Assembly: GCA_023238725.1 (NCBI GenBank) | Contig: CM041548.1 | Coordinates: 13,785,752-13,849,751, forward strand | DNA length: 64,000 nucleotides | Source: Scortum barcoo | Taxonomy: Eukaryota; Chordata; Actinopteri; Centrarchiformes; Terapontidae | Reading direction: 5' to 3' | In this document: piece by piece, positions 46,750 through 61,787 of the stretch | Layout of the letters: the number at the start of each line of letters is the position of its first letter | How positions within the stretch are numbered: position 1 is the first letter of the stretch | Program-made: the position numbers and the translations under genes | Notes under the pieces: generated by a model | Database searches by the model: none | What the model saw: only the letters and a program-made list of their open reading frames with translations | What the model was told of the DNA's origin: nothing

Positions 46750-49700
46750 CTGTGGTTCCTTCGTCTGTTTGTCTGTCTCCCTTTCATCTCCCTGCCACTC
46801 TCTCTTCCTCTCCCTCCATCTCTGCCCCTCTCTGGGGACCTCAGTGATACCAGATTCGCTTAAAGGGCTATTCCGTCTAATCTCACTGACTCTCATTCAT
46901 GATTAAAGAATGGCTTTCCTGGTGGAGTGAACTGACCAATGAGATTCATTGCAGACAGACAGACCATCCAATCAGTATTCAGAACACGGCAGCACTCAAG
47001 CTCCAGGGGCAAAATGAGATGTGTGCGTATTCGAGTGCGTGCGTGAACGCGGTGTTAGTTAATTTAAATGAGCTGTCCGTGTCTCTTGAAAATGATAGTA
47101 TCTGTTCATTTTCTTGAGGGGGTTTTGGAAGTGAAAAAGAAAGAAAGATGGAGGAAATGTAGAGGAAGGGGAGGGCAGGGTTCAGCAGAGTGACAGAGAG
47201 GTAGATGAACCGAAAGCCCAAAATAAAAAAATAAAAAAAGTGCAACCAAATAAAGAGTGGAGTGGTGGGGGCAGACAGGGAGAGAACGAGGGAAGAAAGA
47301 GAGGTGGCAGCGGTAAAAATGCAATAAAGAGAGACAGAGAAAGAGAGAGTAAGCATGTTTGAAACGTCCCATTGGTTCCTGCTGTCAGGGACGCTTGTCA
47401 GCCAAGAATTAGACTGCTCCACGCTGCCAGTGACTGACAGTTGGCCCGCGGTCTAGACTATACCCTGAAGTGGTTGAGGCTAAATAAGGGAAATGCCTAG
47501 AGAGAGACAGAGGGAACACACCGGGCTGAAAATCAATTTATAACACTGTCAGTCAGAGGCGGAGGGGGAAGATGGGATAGAGATAACGGCGGAGAAAAAG
47601 AGAAAAAGGGAGCAAGAGCAGGGAAGAGATGAAGGGTGGGAAGGGGAACACACATAAAAGGGAAAAGACAAAGGCAAGATTTGTGAAAAAAGTAAACAAA
47701 TGGGACTGATCAGGAGAGGATGAGAACAGAGGGGACTCTTTGTTGTGTTGTGGGAATCGGAGAGGAAGAGAAGAGGAAGCGGTGGAGAGGAGAGAGAGAC
47801 AGAGAGAAAGATGCAGACAGACGCAAGCTACTCTGCTACAAACACTCAATGAAGCCACTGCAGGTGGCAGAGCCTCTTCAGATAATACACCACTGTTGAG
47901 AAATAATCGGCCTCGGCTAATTGAAGACCTCCAAAATGCTGGCATGAGAATTAAAAGCATCCAGAACCGCCGTTGCCACAGATCATGGATACGTGACTGT
48001 CAACTCTGGATAACTTTGTTAATTTTGAATGATCAACCGTGTCCAGGCCTCTGTTTAAATTCACTATTCATTTAAATAATAATAAGCTAACCTGTAATCA
48101 CCATGCATACAGTACTTGTGTCAGTTTTTAATCACTTCACCATTGTTCACGAATTGCCTGGCGGAGGGATAACATACTGTAATTACAATTATTAGTCACC
48201 TCCTTTAAGCAGATCTAATGCAGGGGTTTGTTCCCGCTTTCTTATTGCTAAATCCATTATGCAACACAGCCTCCAGCAGCCCGATATGTGAGACATTAAA
48301 GAAGACATTTTATTTATCCCAACTCGTCTCTAAACACAAAGAGACACTGTTGGAATTTAATAAAAGTGTCCAGAGGAGAAGAGTTTCAGTGTCTTCCCAC
48401 TAGAGTAAAAACTACAACCAAAACAGGGATAAACATCAAATTAAAACAGAAATCACCATCAGACTCCACTGCTATAAAACATAAAATATTTACATGGAAA
48501 TGTGAGGCTGAAGCAGAAAAGAATAGGATGGAAGAATAAGATAGTGGCTCAGCATGTATGAGCCAACAGAGATTTGCCCTGAACTGTATCGAGGCGCGTA
48601 CAAAAGAACAGAAAAGACATAAAACAGATAAATACATGACGCTCGGTTTGACTGTCATTTGTGCAGCTGGGTCAGACTCTCTCTCTTTTTTTTTTTCTTC
48701 AATACCTCTTCGGTACAGCTGTTTACCTGCTTACAAAAATCTAACTCCAACGTTAATCAGAGCTTATTCAATACAACACTCAGCCAACAGTAGCGTGGAA
48801 ATGAAATATGATTTAGCCAGTGGGGTCAGCCCTTCCATTAGTCTCTAGTTGTTCACTAGGAAATGCTCTTTCCGAATTGCTTGCTAGCCCATTCCAAGCT
48901 GACAAGGTCTGCTGTCCCATTAGGCTATTGTTGTCTAGAGTTATGCTGAGGGTGGAAATTACTGGGTGAGATGCGAGTAAAGTGTAAACCCTAAACCCTG
49001 GTGTTGGTGCATCGTCGGGGCAGTGGAAGTGCGGTGTAGGTGAGCCCAATCGGCGCGCTCGAGAGCGTGTGGAGGAAGATGAGTCGGTGGATGCCAGGAT
49101 TTACTGAGCCTGAGCCTTGTGGGGGAGCTGTGAGTTTAATTCCTCAACAAAATAAATGTGATGGACCTTTGTAACCCACTGGCATACAGTTATCTTGCTC
49201 TATAACTTCAAAACAAGCCTGCTGCAGTATGTGGGCACCCATTGTAGTTTAACAGCACTAAGCGTGGTTACATCACACCCTTTGTAGTGGCGAAGTACAC
49301 AAAAGACCAAAACAGATCCTTGTTTATACAATAAATGAGAAAGATATAGAACCATGCTGAATATTTTTGCTGCCAGTAGCTGGAACAGTCAATCAAGTCC
49401 TCTACAGCCTCTTAATCTGAATCAACACCAGACATACGAGTTTTCTGTAGCACACAAATATATTGAAATCAAAATGGAAACCATGAGTACACCATACTAT
49501 AGGAACATAGATTTAAAGTTTATAGTGAGTCATTTAAAATTTTGAAGGGCTTTTATACCTTCCCAGGAAATTATACGTAAGAGCTATAAATGACCCCGTT
49601 CATTGTTACTTTCATCTTAACGCTATTTCATCTTAATGCTTTTTCATTCTAAATGTGTTTAGGCTTTCAAAGTCAAAGCACATTCCATCAGATGAACTGA

Positions 49701-51067
49701 TCTTTTCATGTGCCTTCTGACCAACGCACGTAGTTAATAGTGGTATATTTCTATATGGTACTAATGGCTCAAACACTTTCACCAGTGTCCCTTTGTACTT
49801 TGTTCCTGTTTTTTTATTACTTGAAGCGTTGCAGTAATGAGGTAGTAGTCCACTGTGTGTATTCACCGGCCAGTACTGTGGCAGCTGCTTCCATTTGTCC
49901 CTGTTACTATGCGGTGGACTACCGCTTCCACTGCAGTATGATAACATCAACCAAGAGTAATATCAGTGCCAGCAGAATGATCACAACAAAAGTTACAAGT
50001 ATTGCCAATATCCTACCACTATAATTAGCATTAGCACAGGTAGCACTGATGCTCCCTCAGCTACCACTTTTGCCAAGGACATTCTTACAATTGTTGTGAG
50101 AAAGCTCCTGTTTATGGCAAAATCCTGACTACTGGTTATGCTGCAACATCTTCATTTCAGGCTAGCGTTTCCTTCAGCGACTGGAAAAGGTAAGATCTGT
50201 TTAACTGTACAACACTGTCTTTGTGAATGAACATCAGACGGCACTACTGATTTTGTCAGCTGCTGCTGTTAAATGCTGGCAAATGCACTGTCCCATGTGA
50301 GGGCCACTGAGTCTGCAAGCTTAATTACTGATATACATGTATAAATTGTATATGTATACATTATATTGTGCCATATTTACATTTGGTCTAGTGTTGCATA
50401 CAGTATACATGATATACATTGTGGAGCTCAATACGCGATTATATACGTTTTTAGAATGGTTGGCATATCTTCTAACTTTGTCATACAGGTGCAGAGTTAC
50501 AGTGCACCATTTGCACAGATGATCGTCAACAATCAAGGGCGGGGACAAGACTATAGCGTATGTTTTAAGCCATTGCCTATAAAAAGGACTTTCCACATCC
50601 ATAACGACTACTAACACTAAGCCTAGAGATGGTGTGGACTAAAAACAAATTAAGATAAATGTAAATGAAGGTGTTTTACATTTGGGTACTTTATTCTATT
50701 CTATTCATCTGTTGGGAAAAAAACAGCACTATGTACAGCAAAGTGCAGGTTGCAACATCCAAATTATGTAAAATTACAATAATAAGCCATTATATTTGCA
50801 GGGCATGTCTAACTGCGGCACGCTGCCTTTAATGGCGGCTGGCTTAAATGGCAGCTTAGAGGACCTCTGGCTTTGCACAACCACAGCGGCGTAGGGGAGG
50901 GTGAGAGGAGCAGTTAGCAGTGAGGACAGGAAGCTATGGGAATAAGCAAGCACTCACTTTCACTAATAAATTAAAAAAAAAATCTGCTTTCCAAGAAAGT
51001 GGGTCACTGAGAGCAGAGAATGAATGTTAAGCAGAGGGCTTTTTTTTTTTTTTTAAGTGTAAATACA
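46750..51067. other. Intron-like non-coding DNA with purine-rich tracts
   Basis: Long G/A-rich stretches lie at about 47,120-47,350 and 47,560-47,830, and give open frames on the opposite strand made of Ser, Leu and Phe. Two taaaccc units in tandem lie near 48,987-48,998. No exon recognised. Confidence 0.55.
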
Positions 51068-51893
51068 AGCTTGTGTGTGTGTGTGTGTGTGTGAGAGCAT
51101 TGCAGAGGAGGAGTGAGTGAGAGAGTGGGCGACTGCTTGGGTTTGTCATTGTTAGAATTTACTGTATTTCCATATTGAGTTGTTCATTGTGCTTTGAAAA
51201 GGGGAACAGAGGAGTGAGAGAAAGAGAGAAACAGGAAGATGGAGCGTTACTGTCAGTCCTAAACACTCTTACTGCAGGAGAGTGTTTACTTCTGATCCCA
51301 TTAATTAGCTCCTTATTATCCATACATCTAATGAGCCCTCTCCTATGGACATGCACACAGATAGGCACACATATGGAACACATATAGTGTAGATACATAA
51401 ATCTCTCACTGTTTGGGAGGTACCGCACAGCGTAAAGGATTAATGAGACACAGAGAAATGGGGAGACAAATGCTGTCTTAGGGGTTTACTATTGATTCCT
51501 GTCTGCTGAGTGTCATCATCTCCAATCTGACTAATGAGGTCTTCCACACACAAACACACACCAAAAACATACACGCACGCACTTCTCTTCCACTCCCCTT
51601 TCTTACAGATAAGTTGTGTTACCGTAGAAACTGAACTGGGACACCAACCCTCTCCACGTTAACCCCACCTTCCTTGCTCTCTCTCTCTCTCTTTTTCCAT
51701 GCACATCTTTCTGCAGCTGTCGCTCTCTTTCTCTCCTTGTCTATCGTTGTGTTTTGCAGCGGCGTTCCCTGCTGCCTCTTCCTCATCCTCCCTCCTCTGC
51801 TCCCCTTTTCACTGCTCTTCTCCCTCATGTCATTTCTTTTTCCTTGCTACCTCCCCTCTGACTTCAAGAGTAAAAAAAAAAAAAAAAGACATG
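51068..51893. repeat. TG microsatellite and pyrimidine-rich tract
   Basis: (TG)n at 51,072-51,093. From about 51,670 to 51,865 the plus strand is almost all C and T, with (CT)n at 51,677-51,692, ending in an A run at 51,872-51,887. No gene. Confidence 0.8.
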
Positions 51894-54800
51894 CAATATA
51901 TAATCATGACATCTTTCCTCCGGGTGATCCTTGTAGGAACCAAAAACATTCGTACTTTTTCTTGCATTTGCTTCTGTTTCTTTTCCCATACCACCTTCCT
52001 CCTCCGTATAGCAACAGCTTGCTTTCATACGTACAGCCACGGCGGGATGAGCGCACTAAGAGGGCAATTACAAGATTCACTCTCAGGATTCAAATTTCAT
52101 TTCCTCTTGTCTCTAGATATAGAGAGGTGGAGCGGAGGAGGCAAACGTGCCAGCAGGGCAAACATTTCTCTGTAATTTACTGATTTCCCATTACAATTCT
52201 TATTTGATTTCTAGATTACCATTAAACCATTTTGTTTGTTTCCAGACATGTTAGATAATAAATGAAGGCAAAGCAAGTAAGTGGTTAAATAAACCACTAT
52301 CTATCTACCTTACCTAGTAAACTTTTACCAAATAACAATTTTCCTGATTATAATAACAAATGGCTGCTTATATATTATGTGATACAGATAATTTACAACA
52401 GTTTGACCACAACTACAATCCTTCTAAAATGTGATGTTGCCATTGTTTCTGGGGAGAAGAGTCTCACATCTTCCATAGCTTTGGTATATCAGAACCTCTT
52501 ATAAGTTCATATAAGAGGTTCATACAGTGCATTCACAGTAAAGTGGGCCAGCTGTGCAAATGGATGTCATGGTAGGACTGCACATAAAGTAATCAAAGCA
52601 CCAAGAGTCCCTTGTTCTTTTTCTTTGTACTGTAGAATAATTTAAAATCTGTAAGTTTGCCTCTTGACAAATCAGCTATCTGTCCTGGAAAATCCAAATA
52701 TGAGAAGTGAGGCGGAAGTCCTAACTTGGCTTATGTTGACCGTTTGCCTGTCTCCGTGGGGGCAATATATAAAGAACAGTGATGCTGATCTATCAGGAAA
52801 TGGCTGAGGCGATGGTTATGAACTAAACAAACTACATATATCCTCATTCAGGCATTAGCATTAACATAAGTATAAAAACACGTCTCCAGTCTAATGCTCT
52901 GTATTTTCCTACTACTGATTGAAGATAATGACAAATGCAGTACAGCAAATGAAAAAAAACATGTTAGAAATGGGTCAGTATAAGCAAATACACATCACTT
53001 GACCACATACACACATGCTTATAACAATTCACGAACAAAAACTCTTATTTTCATTCTTTTGTCATGGTTATGTTTATGTTCTCACAAAGACTTAGTGTTA
53101 GGACTGCCGTTCTTACTTTAACCACGCAGTTTTCCTCACACTCTTTCACACACATGCACACTTCTCTCTCTCATTACGCTGCTGTGAGACAAAGCGTTGG
53201 TTAAGAGAAAGGAGTCTCAACCAGTAGCTGAATAATCAGCAGTTATATAACAATCCTGCTGCTTTAAAGGCTGAATCTAGTCAGGGTATTCTCCCAGAAA
53301 GGATTTTAATGATGAAGATATCAAAATCAATTTCCCTCTTTCATACCCGGCTATCAGCTGCATAGGCATCACACTCGCTGACAGAGCTGACCTCACAGCA
53401 AAAGAGAAGAGATGTTCAGTCACCTGAACGTGTTCTTGTCCTGCATATGAACACATTTATAACAGTACATATATGCACATGTAACAGTAAATGTAGCACA
53501 TTCAAATATAGTGCATCACAAAAGTGATTTTAAAGGCTGCAGTTTGTTGTAGTGAATGTTCACTGACTCATAAAGCTCAGACCCATCTTGTAACATAGCT
53601 ACTTCAAGTAACACGACTTGGATTCATCCAGTCAACTCTTAACAGCAAAAGTGCATCACAAATCGGCAAGGACTTCTTTACATGAATATTCAGTGAACAC
53701 TTCCTGTTAAAGTGAGGGCCTCGGAGCGTGGGGAAAAGGGGGACAACAAACCTTTAATATGAACTGAGTTGAGGATTCAGGAAGTCTCGTCATGAGGAAT
53801 CAAAAAAGCAATGAAGAGAAGTGGGACCAGCACTCCACCACACAGCATTGCTCTGAGCAACAGCTCATCTGCTCCATTGTTTTTCTGTTTCTGGTGAAAA
53901 CCTTTATGCGTTCAGGGAAAATCACCTTTCAGGCCACATGTTCACACACGAGCTGATTAACCCCACGAGCGGAGGCTCGGGCGACAATGTAGCATACCAA
54001 CTCCAGTTTCAAGATCAGTGATCCGTGTGATGATGTCATTGTCATGGGACACTCTTACTGGTTCAATGCCTTAATCTAATCTACACATTGTCAGATCACG
54101 TGCAGCTTAAAAACTGGCAAGGGTATATTTTTGTTTTGATGATAGAACTGGAAAATGCTACCTAACACAGTTCAAAAATCATCTCCCATAGGTGTCTGCT
54201 GGGTTGAGATCTGGTGGCCACAAAGCCTGTAGCACATGATTGCCCATTTATTCAGGATTTCCAATTAATGTGACATCCATTTGTGGAGAGAAACCATCTA
54301 ACAGAAGTACCAGTGGTACTCAAGACAATTTTCTGACCTTGACCTTTCAATCACTTGGATCAAGATGATTGTCCAGCTTGAGATGAAAGGCAAAGCTCCG
54401 CTCAGTTGATCATGTTTAATTCACCAAGTCTTTGTGTGTGTAGCATCAAAGCTCATCTGAGCCCTCTGAACCACACATATCCATAGGTGCATGCATGCCC
54501 ACCCCTCCCAGCTTGCCAAACAAATCACAGACAGACAGACATTCTGCAGTTGACATTTCCAAGATTGCCAGATTAGCAGCAATCCAGCTCCTCTCTCTGC
54601 CAGAGTGGATCAATGAAACACTTCAGTACCAAACTGGGTAATCTTGATACACAGACTTTCCTACACACACTAATCGAATTATTTCTATTATAGTGGGCTG
54701 CACAGTGATTTAATTAAACTATATGCATATAATAATGTTTCTGCTCATATTGCTGTTTTTGTGCAACTTTGCATTGTGATGACTAGTGACATAAAGGGCA

Positions 54801-56739
54801 AGTGTGTGCAAAATTAACAGCTAAAGGCATGTGAAACAGTCCTAAGGCATATCTTTTGTTTGTTGTGTCTCACACAGTCATTTTTGTGCTTGCCCTACTT
54901 TTTTTGCAAATTCTATGGATGTTGCTGGAGGCACCCTAAAGGACTTTAAGAGACTTAATATGAAGGCAACCAACAGAGCTCTATCTTTGCTCATCCGAAT
55001 TGAGTTGATGGAGATCTAGTATTTTGCTTTGGACATTTTACTACTCACCAACATGCATCCAACGTGAAGCTTGAAGTCTCATTTGCCCGTAACCTTGGAT
55101 ATATGTTAGTGGATGTTTTTTCATGTTGTTGGAATAGCACAAACTAGTGCAAACTACTGACTGCTGTTCATACTCTAAATGACTTCTGTCAATACATCGT
55201 ACTCCTAGAAAAGCGACACTGAGCCGTCACATAAGGTATTACCTGGTTGCAATGATATGTAGTCTTTGTTCTCCTCCATAATTTAATATAAATCTGAGAA
55301 TATTAACAAACATTTCAATAAGCCACAACCTGTATATGCTATAAATTGCACTACAGTATTTTCTAGAGTGCATGAACTCCCTTCAGATAACATTTGTGCT
55401 GCCTCAAGAGCAACACAGCTATGAGAAGACTGGTTTTATGTCTTCCCATGGCCACTCCACTTCCAAGCACTCTAAAACTTTTTAGTCACACTCTGAAAAA
55501 ATGAGGGAGCATTTTAGCCCTTTTAGACTCAGCCTTCTGTTAAGACAACTCTCTCCGTTAAAGAGATCTGACGAGTTTAGAATCTCATCTTGAGAGACAA
55601 TATGAATCCTGTGCATTGTGCCATTTCAACAGCGCAGTGAGTCTGAAGATAGTACTTAAAAATAATGTTTAATGCATAAGTGGAAGTGCTAAAGCGAGTT
55701 GACTCATATCTGAGTGGCACACATGGAAAAGTGTCACCCGCAAGAGTGTGCCTTCATACTTACATAAAGATAGGATTCGGCTGAGCACATATGCACTTTT
55801 TCCAACACCAACTTCCATCAAATCCACAGGGACTTCTTATAATCTCATCTGGCAGGTGACTCATAACTGCCATTACACACATCTGCAGGGGCTACAAGAC
55901 ACTTGCTCACGGGGCCAGCATGTCACGAGGGAGACTGGAGGATGTGAGGATGTGTGTCACTCACCATGCCCCCTCATTTCCTGCGAATTCAGGGATTTCA
56001 ACTAGCATACCTCTAAACCTCAGGTGTTATCCCACCTTTTGTACTTCTGCACTATTCCGGTAACACTCACAATTCTTTGTGTCCCATCAGGTGATACTGG
56101 AGTTGGCCCACTGACAGTGAGTTGGAAACTGGCTCTGAGGGCTCATAAAATTTTGGTTGGCGATGACACATCCAAATAAGCTGTACAGTTTCTGACTGCA
56201 GGGCTTACAGCTGTGACCTCCTCACATATGCCAGTGAAATCACCACTGGTGCTGTCATCGTGTCCTCGAAATTGTTTCATTATTTACTGTCTATGCAGCA
56301 GCTCCAGGTTTTGTCTATAGATTACATCATCTTAGCAGTCTGTGTCTGTGCTGTTTAGCTCCAGGAGAAACACGTTTAAATTCAGATGAAAACTTGGTTG
56401 CAAAATATTGCAGAAATAACTTTTCTGCATAAAAATGATTTTTATACATGAACGAAATTATAGAAATTATTTAGGACAACAACATGAGCTATCCACTTCT
56501 TAGATTAACATATACATACATATATATACATATATATATCATTATTAGCCTCATAGCATAATTGCTATTATATTATTATTACTATATATTTTGGCCAAAT
56601 TGTGATATCTGCCCAACTCTACTCTCCTAATGCTGCTGATTCACTGTGCCTTACTGGCTATATCCTCAGCCAATCAGAGTGCTTGTTACATTCCATAATC
56701 ACTATCCGCCTAAGTCATCTATTTGACTTAGGCATTTTT
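51894..56739. other. Intron-like non-coding DNA, no gene seen
   Basis: This contains the longest stretch in the window with almost no open frames (52,200-55,700), as expected for intron. AT-rich alternating repeats lie near 56,513-56,545. Confidence 0.6.
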
Positions 56740-56840
56740 GACGCTAAATGCAAGATGTCAGCCCCTGAGAAAAAGAGGACTAAGCTGACTACAAGTGAAG
56801 CATTAGCTCTTCTGTTTGATTCATCTGGTAACTGAGTTCA
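56740..56840 (+). pseudogene. Possible transposase N-terminal fragment (piggyBac-like)
   Basis: The plus strand reads MSAPEKKRTKLTTSEALALL then FDSSGN and a stop. The Lys/Arg stretch followed by TxxEALxLL and an acidic Ser-rich turn is reminiscent of the N-terminus of piggyBac-type transposases. Nothing downstream supports it. This is a weak resemblance over about 26 residues. Confidence 0.2.
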
Positions 56841-59800
56841 TATTTCTTCAACCTTCTATACAGTAAATCTACTTTCAGTCAATCAAAGGAATTATGTAAT
56901 GTGTGCTTAAACAAGGTAACAAACAAACATAAAGTATGCTGAAGTGGTGTTACTAATATAAATAGCTAATCTGTTCATTTAACATGATTTACTGTGTTAA
57001 AAAACTCAGCATCACTTTCTTTTCTTCTGCTTCATAGTCAGGAGATGAATGAATGTGTTCTTCTGTGCCCCAAGACAAAGCGTGCATGATGTATTATTAT
57101 ATATATATATATAGAAAAATTACAGATGCACAACTTTACTTGCTTTGAGTCACACCTAGAGGCCAAAACGTTGAAAAAGTCATAGTCTGAAGTGATGGCT
57201 GCAGCTATCTCTTGTAACATTACAAAAGCATACCTAGATCCGGCCATAAAGCCAGATAACCATAAAATTATGGTTGCAGGGCACACCCAAATGTTGTGTG
57301 TCTCCATGCATAGCCTAATGAACAGGGTACCGTGACAGATATTCACACTCCACATGATTACAATGTCATATTTGAGACTGCACGTTTGCATCCATTCCCA
57401 TACAAGGTCACCACAGGCATACTACAATGATTTCATGTTATCACAGGCAGAAAAGTTGGCGACCCCACAGTCCATGACCTTCGGGCTCTTCAGTACTTGG
57501 CAGATGGTAGAATTAGGTATAAGTTTTTGAGTCTGACTGGGAGGACCTGCCTCAGCAATTCAGCATCCCCAAAGAATCGTTCCACTGGGTCAGACTCTTT
57601 CCTGTTAAGTTACCAATTTAGGTGAGGAAATTCAATGACCAGCAGGCACTGAAGCCAGTACTACAAAGAGTGGCCCACCAGTACTGTGACCACCTCCCTC
57701 ATCAATAGACACTGTGAAAATGCACACAGCACCTGAGTGGGACTGGTTAAGGTTGGCAAGGAGAAATGTAAGGGAAAATGTAAGTAATGTAATGTAGATG
57801 TATGTAAGAGTAAAAATGCCTAAGTCATGGCATATTTTCTGTAAGATTTGCTTAAATATATATATATATTCCCATGTGTATATGATAAAAACATCATCCC
57901 TCCACCCACATCTTTGTCAAGACTAGAACATACAGTGACAGAACGGAGCAGGAAGAACTATGATCAAAAGGACATGCTACCCCTTACCTGTGATCAACCT
58001 CATTAACACTTCATATATTATATAAAGAATATGGGCATGAGTCAGATCAACCCAAGAGAGCATTTGCAGACAGAGAAATGTCTTCAAAGGGTCCCAGTAA
58101 TATAATATATACTACAACACAATCAACAGACAAATAAATAGAGCAATCCACTGAAGATTTGCTGATGGACTGAGGTTAGGACACTAAAGGGTACATTCAC
58201 ACCTTGCACTTATTGTTCCAACAACAATACACACTTCATGCCATACCAACATCATCAAATATCTGCTCTAATGAGAAAGCAGCACACTATTTCACCACTT
58301 GAGAGCAATAATCCATTCCACAACATTTGTTCAAAAGACTTTTGTGATTGCCTTGCAGGGAGAGGGATTCATAGCTATAACAATATTATGTTATATGAGT
58401 CTTACATACTACAGATAGGGATGCACTGTCTTACTCAAGGACAGTTCAGATGGGCACATGGTTAACTGGAAAATGAAGCTGAATGCCCCTACTCCACAAA
58501 CAGCACTCTCACTTACGTAGAAATACAAAATGTTAACAGTTTTTCTAATTCTCAGCTTCTTTTCAGCAATGCCATTTGGGGCAGACACTTCCATTATCTT
58601 CTTATATTTGGGTCTATTTCTGAGAAACCTTTCTTGGCAAACGAAAGGCGTAATTAGGCCACACTACCGCTTCCCGTGATCTTTTTTTTTTTCCGTCAGA
58701 TTTTATATTTGGGGCTCTTGCTAAAACCTGGCAAGATCTGAAAGCCTTAAAAAAGAACAGTGCAGGTTTCCAAATCTGCGGAAAGTAACACTGGCAGGAC
58801 GGCCAGATTGGAAAGACACAAAAATGACATTTCAACACTTTTCATATCAACTAAGAAACAACAAAAAAAAACATCTCAGTGAACTTGACTGTTAACAGAT
58901 CATGCCATTACCTCATTCTCTTTTAACTTTGCTGTCTGTTTTTGTTCATGTCAACTAATAAGACAGATTGCATATAAAAGTGTAAAATAACAAAATGCAT
59001 CTGCAAACTGGATCTGTTCTCTTGAGTCCCATGTTTAATACAGAAAAGTGCACCTTTGTCTGTGATTTCTCTGTACAAACTCAGATAGGGCAACCCTCTC
59101 TACTGTACTTTAACATAATGACTTACTGACCCTGAACTGGATGCATTCATTTCTGTGAATCCGTTTTCCAGCTAACAAGGTGACCACCGAACACTGGTTT
59201 CAGACACCACAAGCAGGTCTAATTGGGGAGCTGTATTGGCATCAACCGATTACTTGTGTACATACATAGGCGTGGCACCACATTGCTGCTGTGATTGATC
59301 ACAAGCAATCTAGATGGAGAATTGATTGATTCCAGGCAATGATTAATTCAAGAAAATGAACCCCGCAGACAGCCGTGTCAAAGCAATGAATTATGACAGT
59401 GATATGGTTAATGAGTAGAAACAGTGACGAAAATGAACAATTCGCTGGCCTGGATCAAATTTTGTTAACCGAGGGACCTCTGCCTTGGGAAGCTCATTAC
59501 AAACTTGGAGAAGTCTTTGACATTATTGATAGCTGTAGGAAAATTATGTTTTACCTCCGACCCTCTGGTGTGAGCACAAAGGCACACACAAAAAAAGCTA
59601 AATTAACCGGTTCAGAGTGAAGCTCAAGATACATATCTGTGGCAAGGTAACTGGCTAGGTTCTTTTACAAGCAAAAAAACATTTGCTGAATCCAGCTTCT
59701 TAAAAATCAGTATTTTCTTCTGTGTCATACGTGATTTAATAAATGATATCTTTTAATTGTGGACTGTTGGTTAGACAAAACAAACAACTGAAGATGACAA

Positions 59801-60384
59801 AACAAACAACTGAATTAACCAGTCAAGAAAATCGATAACAACCATTTTACTCGCTTGTTCCATGGGAAGATCAGTGAAAAATAAGGACATAAATATAAGC
59901 AATGATTCACCAACATGGAGGTTTCTGTCGTAGAACAGCTCCATATTTGTAAGTAGAGAATGTGTCAGAGCCAATTCAAGACCCTGGACAGCTACTGTGA
60001 GAACAGTGGATGTTATAATGCTATAGTAAGTGTTATGATTCATTTTTATTTATTTATTTAACTGTCCATTTAAATCATAAAACACCCACACTTATCTCAC
60101 ACTTAACTTATCTCAGCAGTACAAAGCACACCTATCCACACTATGACACTGTTGTAAGCTCGAACACAATCCAACAGAGGACTCTGGGCAGGCTAAGCGG
60201 ATTGAGCACTTATCAAGGTTTATTCGCAGCAGAGGTTTGAGCATCTTTTTCAAACTAAACTTGATGACTCAGTCTCTTTTTTTTTTTTTTTTTAATGGCA
60301 AAGTTTGAGTTTGTTACTTTCACTGTCATGATTGTTTAATCTAAATAGAAAGAATGAGCCCACGCTGTGACATCAATACCATAT
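56841..60384. other. Intron-like non-coding DNA, no gene seen
   Basis: AT dinucleotide runs lie near 57,096-57,112 and 57,856-57,870, and poly-T runs near 58,682-58,692 and 60,276-60,292. No exon recognised. Confidence 0.55.
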
Positions 60385-60840
60385 CTCCCATCTCTCTCTT
60401 CCCCTTTTTCACACGCACATCTCTCATCCCTCTCAAAGTCTCTTTCTCTCTCTCTCTCCTTCCTAGTTTCCTCGCTCTTTTTTCCCCCTCCCTACCTCGC
60501 TCACTGTCTAGTAACCGTAGCAACAGGCAGAGGGTTGGGCAGCCAAAGTGGGAGGGTAAAAAAAAACAAAAAAACAAAAGCACAGGGAGCAACAGAGATG
60601 CAGAGAGTAAGGGAAGAAAGAAATGGAAACAGGGAGTGTACAAAGGAAGAGAGACAATTAGGTTAGAGGAACAGCAGAGAGGTGATGTAGAAAAAAAGGA
60701 AGAGGTGGAGTGGTAGGGAGTGGGTGGAGGAGAAAGAGAATGGATATGAGAAAGAGAGAAGGGGAAATAAGGATGCAAAGAAGCAGGCAGTTTCATTTGG
60801 GAGCAAGAATAAGAGCAGACCATAACATAAGAAAAAAAAA
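60385..60840. repeat. Pyrimidine tract facing a purine tract
   Basis: The plus strand is C/T-rich at 60,385-60,510 and then, after about 40 mixed bases, G/A-rich at 60,548-60,840. Frames on both strands are long but consist of Ser, Leu, Arg and Lys and are not believable genes. Confidence 0.7.
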
Positions 60841-61770
60841 GTCACTTCACAGTCCCATCAGTGTATAGATGTAAAATACAGTATCTCCTTGTGTCTTATT
60901 GTCGTGATGGTCGTGGACTGTATGACCTGTTGCTTTGGCCTGCTTCTTTTCCTCTCTTTCAGGACTTCCCTGATTATCTGGCCAACTCGTTGAGGGACTG
61001 CCCTCACCTGTTTGGGAGTCCACATGAGCCAGTTTCCAAGATGTCTCTCTCTCTCGCTCTCTCTCCCTCCCTCACAAAAGGCTGTTGCCGTCAGCCAGCT
61101 TGGTTCTGTTTGGTTTGATTGAGTTTTGTTTATGTCACATGAAGACTTGGGTTAGCAGAACAGTTTCACAGCACCCAACACCCACATCCGACACCAATGA
61201 CCGCTGAATTCACACATTACACTTTGTTTATTTTGAGTTGTCCTTAAGACATTACTGATATTAAATTGAGTGGACTTCAAAATATAACAGTAACACACTG
61301 AATGAAGGTGGCTTGTCTTGCTGCAATCTTTCATGTAAAGTCATTCTGATTGCTGAGCAGTGTACCTGTTTCCTGATTTGTAATTTTAAGTATCTATTCC
61401 CATGTAAGTTGTGTTATTTTGTGTTGTTTACTTGTGGTATTATACTGTAACGCATGCCACATTCAAATGACAAAATGCATAACAGCAGTTGGATATTTTG
61501 AAGAACTGCATGCACATTTCTACCTGTAAATGAAGTTATGCAGATTTTAATGTTGTGACATTTTCACTTGGCTCTTAGACCAGATTAAACAATATTCCTC
61601 GTTTTTTGCAGAATCTCTGTAAAACATTTATTTCATTCAGTAAATGATGAATGACTTGAGAAAATGGCCCAGCTGGAAGCGTTGGTAGTCTGGCCAAAGA
61701 GACAGACACCACAGAATCTGGCAAAAAGCCTTGGTTGAACTGTTCAGACACACAAACATGCACATTACAG
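60841..61770. other. Intron-like non-coding DNA, no gene seen
   Basis: Nothing recognisable apart from a short (TC)n near 61,043-61,062. Confidence 0.55.
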
Positions 61771-61787
61771 TACACACACCACACACA

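Noticed and set aside
46549..47422. Ser/Leu/Phe-rich frames, some resembling membrane proteins
   Set aside because: They translate pyrimidine-rich tracts; no domain, and the opposite strand is equally open.
48980..49000. Telomere-type repeat (two taaaccc units)
   Set aside because: Only two units; expected by chance and not an interstitial telomere array.
60341..60823. 160-codon minus-strand frame ending in a charged tail
   Set aside because: It is the translation of a purine/pyrimidine-biased tract, not a gene.
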